IMG/VR virus record: IMGVR_UViG_3300021136_000059
Location: 1-23,209 of that record
Strand: one strand, 5' to 3'
Length of the DNA stretch: 23,209 bases
From: a virus
A program made the translations under genes and the position numbers. Under the pieces are notes generated by a model that searched no databases, had not been told where the DNA came from, and worked only from the letters and a program-made list of their open reading frames with translations. Below are positions 19,153 to 23,209 of the stretch, piece by piece. Each line of letters starts with the position of its first letter. Position 1 is the stretch's first letter.

Positions 19153-19594
19153 ACTTAAATCCCTTGTACTTTGAGGGTGAGAGGTCACATAGCTGCTTAG
19201 ACAATTCGTTATTGTTTATAGTACCATAGATCTTCATATTTGTCAATGGGTACATCCGACACCAGTCGCCGTTGTACTGCATCGATCGAAAGCTTCTTGG
19301 GTTCTCTGACTCGTAGACCACGATGTGGTCGTTCTCGCTCTCGGGTACTCGGACGAAGAACAGACGGTCTACCTCGTCGCACTTCTTCCACTGCTTCTTA
19401 CCGAGACAGAAAGACTCAAACTTCTTGATCAGGACGAGAGTCTTTACCTCTACGGTCTGATCATCCGCTGTCATGTCCTTGATGGCGTCGTACTTATAGT
19501 CGCTCATCTCAACGACGTGCTTCTCGGCCAAGAGACCCTTTACGATCTCCTCGCCGAGTGCGCCGAGCTTCTCGATCTGCTCGCTCCTAGTCAT
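19094..19594 (-). CDS. PD-(D/E)XK nuclease-like protein
   Basis: This 166-aa protein has an N-terminal pattern fitting the restriction-endonuclease fold: helix with LGALGEEIVKGLL (10-22, core Glu), KYDAI (34-38, Asp) and TVEVKTL (47-53, the ExK lysine). It could be a small resolvase, repair nuclease or a nuclease against unmodified DNA, which would complement a modified-genome strategy as T4 EndoII/IV do; this is inference. The C-terminal part from about 125 contains an internal promoter and overlaps the next gene, so the last 20 residues may be poorly conserved. Start ATG 19594 overlaps the MazG-like stop. Confidence 0.55.
   Translation of the reverse strand: MTRSEQIEKLGALGEEIVKGLLAEKHVVEMSDYKYDAIKDMTADDQTVEVKTLVLIKKFESFCLGKKQWKKCDEVDRLFFVRVPESENDHIVVYESENPRSFRSMQYNGDWCRMYPLTNMKIYGTINNNELSKQLCDLSPSKYKGFKYDRTRIDQGTAGMHRPAAS
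19218..19246 (-). promoter_or_regulatory. Possible intragenic promoter TTGACA-17-TACTAT
   Basis: The minus strand has TTGACA (19246-19241), 17 bp, then TACTAT (19223-19218), 10/12 to consensus, with an AT-rich region after it. It points at the DUF1599-like and dCMP hydroxymethylase genes. The codons read PLTNMKIYGT. Confidence 0.5.
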
Positions 19595-19991
19595 ACTTCA
19601 CCTTCGTGAAGAGACCATGGTTACCCTCGTGGGACGGGGCAGTCCAGCCTTCAGGCTTGATGAGGTCTGGCAGGCCGAGAGGGTTGGGACGAGTTGTCTT
19701 GATTCCGGTCAGCTTGTTCATGTTGGCCTCGAGTACCGCGTCCCATGCCTTGTGTGAGTCGACGCCGAACCCGTCAAGGGTACCGATGGCGACGACGCAG
19801 AGGTCGATGAGCGCGTCCACTACGTCTTCAGCACCCTCAGCGGAGCGAAGCTCGTCGAGTTCTTCTTGTAAGAAGTTGATGCGAAACTCCAAGAACTTTG
19901 CGAGCATCTCAGAGTCCATCTTGTCGATGACGGGATGCACGCCGTAGTGCTTGTGCATTCGCCAAATATCCATAACCCAGTCACGACTCAT
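19587..19991 (-). CDS. MazG-like NTP pyrophosphohydrolase
   Basis: The start is ATG 19991 with GGAG upstream; a longer in-frame start reads into a homing endonuclease remnant and is rejected. The 134-aa all-alpha protein shows the metal-binding pattern FLQEELDELRSA (40-51, EExxE) followed by EDVVDALIDLCVV (55-67, ExxxD), as in MazG, phosphoribosyl-ATP pyrophosphohydrolase-like and dCTP/dUTP pyrophosphatases. It probably hydrolyses a dNTP to dNMP. Given the gp42 gene three genes downstream, dCTP to dCMP is the attractive substrate, a functional equivalent of T4 gp56 dCTPase. Substrate choice is inference. Confidence 0.8.
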   Translation of the reverse strand: MSRDWVMDIWRMHKHYGVHPVIDKMDSEMLAKFLEFRINFLQEELDELRSAEGAEDVVDALIDLCVVAIGTLDGFGVDSHKAWDAVLEANMNKLTGIKTTRPNPLGLPDLIKPEGWTAPSHEGNHGLFTKVKYD

Positions 19992-20130
19992 AATATTTTC
20001 TCCATTCTTTTTTGGAATAACTAGAATTTTTAGTACACCATCTATCAATAGTTTTTCTGGATTTTCCGGAATACTCGATAGCTTGATCTATATTTCCAAT
20101 TATAACACCATTATGTTCATATGTCAATCT
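19981..20130 (-). pseudogene. Remnant of a homing endonuclease C-terminal DNA-binding domain
   Basis: In the frame continuing from the upstream gene's stop codon, about 48 residues read NGVIIGNIDQAIEYSGKS, then RKTIDRWCTKNS and SKKEWRKYYES before TGA (19983-19981). This matches the NUMOD1/IENR1-type helix-turn-helix found at the ends of phage homing endonucleases (G-N-I-x-x-A...S-x-x-T-I-x-R-W). There is no nuclease domain, ribosome-binding site or convincing start; the only candidate TTG lies inside a promoter -35. The stretch is AT-rich like the intact homing genes. Its end supplies the GGAG of the MazG-like gene. Confidence 0.65.
20099..20127 (-). promoter_or_regulatory. Full-consensus sigma70 promoter before the MazG-like gene
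   Basis: The minus strand reads TTGACA (20127-20122), a 17-bp spacer and TATAAT (20104-20099), 12/12 to consensus, starting 3 nt after the upstream gene's stop codon. It would transcribe the homing remnant as leader, then MazG-like, PD-(D/E)XK-like, DUF1599-like and gp42 genes. Confidence 0.88.
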
Positions 20131-20667
20131 TTAGACATGTATCCACTCCGGTGCTTGACGTTTCTTCCAACTGTGCATGCTTGACTTACCTATCTTATAA
20201 TAGTGTCGATAGTTTGTCAATGGGTCGTCGCTGATCTTGTACTCGTCGGCCATGGCGGACGGCATAGGAGTCAGCCCGAGCCTGCGCAGGTTCATAGGCG
20301 GTGACTGCAGGTGGTAGCCCATGGCCTGACACTTGTGTTGCTTGCCGTAGCGATATGTATACTCCTCGCAGAGGGCAAAGAAGTGCTCGACCAGCCAGTT
20401 GTAGTTGTCGACTGAGTCGCGACACCATACAGCCGACGGGTGGTTCATGTGAGTCGCCTTGTACATGACGTTCTCGCGCTCGTCAGGCAGTACCCACTGC
20501 TTCTGCTTGCGACCAGACTTGCTGACGCCCTCGATGAGTCGACCGTCGTAGAGACGATGGGCCGTCGAGAGCAGCTGTGCCGACTCGAGGATCATCTTGA
20601 CGACGTGCTTGTCGACCATCATCTGAGCAGCCTTGATGGGGTCCTCGTCAATGTAGAAGATGTTCAT
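20131..20667 (-). CDS. Phage protein of unknown function
   Basis: The start is ATG 20667, overlapping the deformylase stop as ATGA; an in-frame GTG at 20676 is also possible. The 178-aa product begins MNIFYIDEDPIKAAQMMVDK, then HVVKMILESAQLLSTAHRLYDG, and ends with NYRHYYKIGKSS...WIHV. This head (MNIFY...DP...A...DKHVVKM..E.AQ.L.TAHR) is, from memory, a recurring unnamed protein of T4-like cyanophages. A distant relation to pyrimidine-dimer glycosylases (T4 DenV family) is conceivable from the small basic helical look, but I see no proof of the catalytic residues. Confidence 0.7.
   Translation of the reverse strand: MNIFYIDEDPIKAAQMMVDKHVVKMILESAQLLSTAHRLYDGRLIEGVSKSGRKQKQWVLPDERENVMYKATHMNHPSAVWCRDSVDNYNWLVEHFFALCEEYTYRYGKQHKCQAMGYHLQSPPMNLRRLGLTPMPSAMADEYKISDDPLTNYRHYYKIGKSSMHSWKKRQAPEWIHV
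20192..20220 (-). promoter_or_regulatory. Possible intragenic promoter TTGACA-17-TAAGAT
   Basis: The minus strand has TTGACA (20220-20215), 17 bp, then TAAGAT (20197-20192), 10/12 to consensus, about 60 bp before the end of the gene at 20131 and 93 bp upstream of the full-consensus promoter. It may be a secondary promoter. The codons read PLTNYRHYYK. Confidence 0.4.
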
Positions 20668-21140
20668 CGTTTCCACTTTCTGAAAGCCTGCTCACGGTGG
20701 TAGAGGTTGGCGCGGTTGTAGAACAGGATGCCGTCGAGGTGGTCGAGCTCGTGCTGGAAGATGCGAGCGGTCATACCCGTGTAGGTCTCGGTCCGAGTCT
20801 CACCGTTTGGCTGGGTGAACCGTACTCGAATGTGCTGAGGTCGCTTGACCTTGACAATCAACCCTTGATACGAGAGGCAGCTCTCTTCAAGGAGTACTTC
20901 CTCTACGCTGTGGTGGACGATCTTAGGGTTGAAGCAGACCAAGTTCTGAGGCTGTGCCCGCATCGCGAAGACGCGGAAGTTGGTACCTACTTGGTTTGCA
21001 GCCAGACCGACTCCGTTGTTGTCGATCATGGTCTTGACCAGCTCAATCGAGAACTCGATAGGGTCGAAGGGAGGGCTGCTGAAGTCGAAGGGTAGACACG
21101 GCTTAGTCAGTATTGGGTTGCTGCTCGAGATTAGTTCCAT
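20664..21140 (-). CDS. def: Peptide deformylase
   Basis: This 158-aa metalloenzyme removes the formyl group from nascent proteins. All three motifs are present: GVGLAANQVG (43-52), EESCLS (85-90, with Ser in place of the usual Gly before the metal Cys) and QHELDHLDG (129-137, HExxH). The start is ATG 21140, overlapping the gp46 stop as TGATG. Phage deformylases are common in T4-like cyanophages and other marine or alphaproteobacterial phages, where they may keep up with high translation demand. The protein is slightly shorter than host enzymes (about 170) through loss of the C-terminal helix. Confidence 0.95.
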   Translation of the reverse strand: MELISSSNPILTKPCLPFDFSSPPFDPIEFSIELVKTMIDNNGVGLAANQVGTNFRVFAMRAQPQNLVCFNPKIVHHSVEEVLLEESCLSYQGLIVKVKRPQHIRVRFTQPNGETRTETYTGMTARIFQHELDHLDGILFYNRANLYHREQAFRKWKR

Positions 21141-22852
21141 CACGCCACCATCTTGCTAAAGTTCTTGTGCTTCTCAAACTTGATCACATTGTCGAACTTG
21201 TCCACGATCTGATCCGTCTTATGACTTATTATATACACGTTTGCATCATTTGTCAACTGGTTTAATATCTTCATGAACTCCTCGGTACCGCTGGCATCGA
21301 GTGAGCTGTCGAAGACCTCGTCCATGATAAGGATGTTGGTGTTGACCGAGTTGCGCAGCTTTGCCACTGCTCGCCACGTGAACAGCACCGCCAAGTTGAT
21401 CCTCATCTTCTCGCCCTCTGAGAAGGACGCGTAGCTGAACTCGTCCCTGTAGCGGGACTTGATCGTCTCGTTGAAGTTCTCGTCAAGTTCGAACTGGACG
21501 AAGAAGTCCATGGCGCTCAAGTACTTGCTGATGAGCTTGTTGATGATAGGGATGTACTGCTTGATGATGCGCGACTTGATGCCGCCGTCTTTCAAGAGCA
21601 CGCCGGCTGCCTGATAGAGGACTTGATCCTCAGACAGCTTGATGATCTGCTGCTTGGTATTCTCGAGGTCCAGGATCAGCTCGTCCAGCTTGCTGGTGTC
21701 CTTGTCCTTCTCGGTCACCTTGATCGAGTCGATCTCTTCTTGGATCTGGGACTTGTACTCCTCAAGGCTGCTGATCTTCGTGAGTACTCGGTGGAGCTCC
21801 ATCCTCTTGGTGTTTATCTCGGCATGGATCTCCATGATCTCGGTGATGCGAGTGTTTACCTTATCGTACTCGGCAGACAGCTGAGTGAGACCCGCACTGA
21901 CCTCTGCGATGTTGTCGTTCTTCTTGTCGATCGACTCTGCCTTGAAGCCCTCGTCGATGTTACGCTGGCAGGTAGGGCAGTTCTCGTGGTTGTTTAAGAA
22001 CTCGATGTCGTTGTTTAAGTTGGCGATCTTGGCCTCGAGCTGGTGCTTGAGCCTGTTTACCTTGTTGACTCGCTTGCTCATGGCGTCCTCGTCGAGGATC
22101 TTGGTACCCAGCTCCTCGATGTCGCGGTCGATCTCAAACTTCTTGTCGATGAACTTGGCGATCTCGTCGTCGGTGGACTTGAGGCGCTCCCTCTTCTCCT
22201 TGATGAGCTTCTCACTGTTCTTCTGGATCTCGGCCATGTGCTCGCGCACCAGCTTGATCTTCTCCTCTACGAGGTCCTTGTCCTTCTCTGACTTCCAAAT
22301 GTCGTTGACGTTCTCGGCTGCCTTCTGCTTGAGGAGCACGTTCATTGTCGTGAAGATCTGTAGGTCGAGTAGGTCCTCGATGATCTCGCGGCGCTGACCA
22401 GTAGGCAGCTGCATGAACGGGACAAATGAGGCAGAGCCAAGCACCACCACTTGGCAGAACGACTTGTGGTTGATCTTGAGGATCTGCTTCTCGAGGATCT
22501 CTTGGTAGTCTCGGACGTCAGAAGACTGGTTGAGAAGCTTGCCGTTCATGTAGACCTCGAACAGGTTAGGCTTCACGCCGCGGATGACGTGGTACCTGTT
22601 CTGTCCGATGGTGAACTCAACCTCTACCTGCAGCTCCTTGCGAGTGATAGAGTTGATGAGCTGTCCCTTGTTCACTTTCCTGAAAGGCTTGTTGAACAGC
22701 ACGAACGACAGCGCGTCGAGGATCGTGCTCTTGCCTGCGCCGTTCTCACCGATGATGAGAGTGGTGCTAGACTTGTCGAGCTCGAGCTCCGTAAACGCGT
22801 TGCCTGTGGAAAGGAAGTTCTTATAGCGTATATGATGAAAAACTATAGCCAC
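21140..22852 (-). CDS. 46: Recombination endonuclease subunit gp46 (SbcC/Rad50-like)
   Basis: This 570-aa SMC-like ATPase is near T4 gp46 length (560). Walker A is GENGAGKST (35-43), the coiled coils (about 175-285 and 305-405) flank a zinc hook CPTC (292-295), the ABC signature is in FSEGEKMR (477-484), Walker B is ILIMDEVFD (507-515), and the H-loop is in IISHK (H544). With gp47 it processes DNA ends for recombination-dependent replication and degrades host DNA. The start is GTG 22852 with only a weak upstream AGAGA, so translation may depend on the upstream ORF that ends 4 nt before it. A full-consensus promoter lies in the H-loop codons. Confidence 0.97.
   Translation of the reverse strand: MAIVFHHIRYKNFLSTGNAFTELELDKSSTTLIIGENGAGKSTILDALSFVLFNKPFRKVNKGQLINSITRKELQVEVEFTIGQNRYHVIRGVKPNLFEVYMNGKLLNQSSDVRDYQEILEKQILKINHKSFCQVVVLGSASFVPFMQLPTGQRREIIEDLLDLQIFTTMNVLLKQKAAENVNDIWKSEKDKDLVEEKIKLVREHMAEIQKNSEKLIKEKRERLKSTDDEIAKFIDKKFEIDRDIEELGTKILDEDAMSKRVNKVNRLKHQLEAKIANLNNDIEFLNNHENCPTCQRNIDEGFKAESIDKKNDNIAEVSAGLTQLSAEYDKVNTRITEIMEIHAEINTKRMELHRVLTKISSLEEYKSQIQEEIDSIKVTEKDKDTSKLDELILDLENTKQQIIKLSEDQVLYQAAGVLLKDGGIKSRIIKQYIPIINKLISKYLSAMDFFVQFELDENFNETIKSRYRDEFSYASFSEGEKMRINLAVLFTWRAVAKLRNSVNTNILIMDEVFDSSLDASGTEEFMKILNQLTNDANVYIISHKTDQIVDKFDNVIKFEKHKNFSKMVA
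21228..21256 (-). promoter_or_regulatory. Full-consensus sigma70 promoter inside gp46 H-loop codons
   Basis: The minus strand reads TTGACA (21256-21251), a 17-bp spacer and TATAAT (21233-21228), 12/12 to consensus. It overlaps codons for LTNDANVYII just before SHK of gp46 and uses two consecutive ATA isoleucine codons, which the core genes here otherwise seem to avoid. It lies about 90 bp upstream of the deformylase start and would drive def and the genes below. Confidence 0.82.
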
Positions 22853-22856
22853 TTGT

Positions 22857-23042
22857 CTATCTCTTTCTCAAGTTTTCTTTCCATGGTAAAAGCTGTAAAT
22901 TATCAACACTTGCAGCTTGTTCTATGGATATATTTTCATCAAAGCATTGTCTTAGAGATTTTATATGGTCTAATTGATAACCGCTTTCAACTCCGCATAT
23001 AGTTCTAGGATAGTTATTTGGATTTATTTTATCTGCGTTCAT
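22857..23042 (-). CDS. Short HNH endonuclease-like ORF between genes 47 and 46
   Basis: This 61-codon frame starts at ATG 23042, 7 nt after the gene 47 stop, and ends 4 nt before the gene 46 start. It contains YQLDHIKSLRQCF (22-34) and VDNLQLLPWKENLRK (46-60), the His-Asn core of phage HNH endonucleases (LDHI...NLQ.LPW.EN..K). The N-terminal DNA-binding or first-His region of full-size members is missing, so it is either a minimal HNH protein or a 5'-truncated remnant. It is AT-rich compared with its neighbours. No late promoter hairpin is seen upstream. It separates a gene pair that is normally adjacent. Confidence 0.65.
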   Translation of the reverse strand: MNADKINPNNYPRTICGVESGYQLDHIKSLRQCFDENISIEQAASVDNLQLLPWKENLRKR

Positions 23043-23049
23043 TGCGTAA

Positions 23050-23209
23050 TCATTCTACGCTTAGAGCCTCATTATAAAGATTCTGGATCACCATCTCGAG
23101 CCGAGGCTTGTCAACCTTGGTAGTATTGATCTGCTCGATGTACTTCTTGAAGATCGTCATGGTGTCCTCGGCCTCCTTGACGATGTCGCCCTCGTCCTCG
23201 ATGTTGAGG
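23050..23209 (-). CDS. 47: Recombination endonuclease subunit gp47 (SbcD/Mre11-like), C-terminal end
   Basis: The frame is open from the window edge to TGA (23052-23050), giving about 53 C-terminal residues that include IFKKYIEQINTTKVDK and end in QNLYNEALSVE. The catalytic phosphoesterase domain is outside the window. The assignment rests mainly on position: gp47 precedes gp46 in T4-like phages, and the two form the Mre11-Rad50-like complex. The helical, charged tail with an LYxEA ending fits the family as I remember it. Confidence 0.7.
   Translation of the reverse strand, partial: LNIEDEGDIVKEAEDTMTIFKKYIEQINTTKVDKPRLEMVIQNLYNEALSVE

Noticed and set aside
21885-22397. 170-codon plus-strand frame inside gene 46
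   Set aside because: It is the reverse complement of coiled-coil codons, giving low-complexity Ser/Leu/Phe sequence, with no start signal.
1-23209. CRISPR array, integrase or insertion sequence
   Set aside because: I saw no regularly spaced repeats, no transposase or integrase motifs and no long terminal repeats; the mobile elements present are homing endonuclease genes.

Overview
This window looks like part of a large T4-superfamily myovirus genome. The minus strand carries the T4 replication and recombination order 47-46-[cassette]-45-44-62-regA, all recognisable by motif. The plus strand carries a phage tRNA cluster. The host is probably an alphaproteobacterium: the phage encodes an outer-membrane beta-barrel protein with a rhizobial-style mature N-terminus, base composition is near 50% GC by eye, and the T4-like rhizobial phages (Sinorhizobium phiM12 type) are the closest group I can name. 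The host assignment is inference.

Plus strand, 1-7041. The window opens with the end of an unknown gene and a small gene whose frame runs through a tRNA-Ala. A tRNA cluster follows (Ala, a GAG-anticodon tRNA, Thr, Gln, a TAG-anticodon tRNA, Ser). Two AT-rich homing endonuclease genes interrupt it, each ending inside the 5' end of a tRNA. One of them, together with tRNA-Thr, sits inside a tRNA whose two halves remain 7/7 complementary in the acceptor stem. Also here are a 445-aa unknown protein and the outer-membrane protein. A tight operon follows with a GT-A glycosyltransferase, a GNAT, an Ate1-like acyltransferase-fold protein and an unknown protein, and it ends at a strong terminator shared with the convergent minus-strand genes.

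Minus strand, 23209 down to 7079. Genes 47 and 46 are separated by a small HNH ORF. Then come peptide deformylase, an unknown phage protein, a MazG-like pyrophosphohydrolase, a PD-(D/E)XK-like protein, a DUF1599-like protein, dCMP hydroxymethylase (gp42), a GIY-YIG homing endonuclease, dCMP deaminase, a UDG-superfamily protein, a GalE-like epimerase, a GT-B glycosyltransferase resembling T4 beta-glucosyltransferase, UDP-galactopyranose mutase, a C5-cytosine-methyltransferase-like protein, a DUF3310 protein and a GT-A glycosyltransferase. After these come the sliding clamp (45), clamp loader (44, 62), RegA, two small proteins and a secreted lytic transglycosylase. From deformylase to the GT-A protein the genes are mostly coupled by ATGA/TAATG-type overlaps.

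The most interesting reading is that 46 and 45 flank a DNA hypermodification cassette. It would make hydroxymethyl-dCMP, limit the normal dCTP pool, build UDP-galactofuranose (GalE then the mutase) and transfer a sugar to hydroxymethylcytosine through a beta-GT-like enzyme. Two regulatory patterns also stand out. Exact TATAAATA late promoters sit within hairpins that mask the translation start of all three full-length homing endonuclease genes. Several full-consensus TTGACA-17-TATAAT promoters lie inside or at the ends of minus-strand coding sequences.
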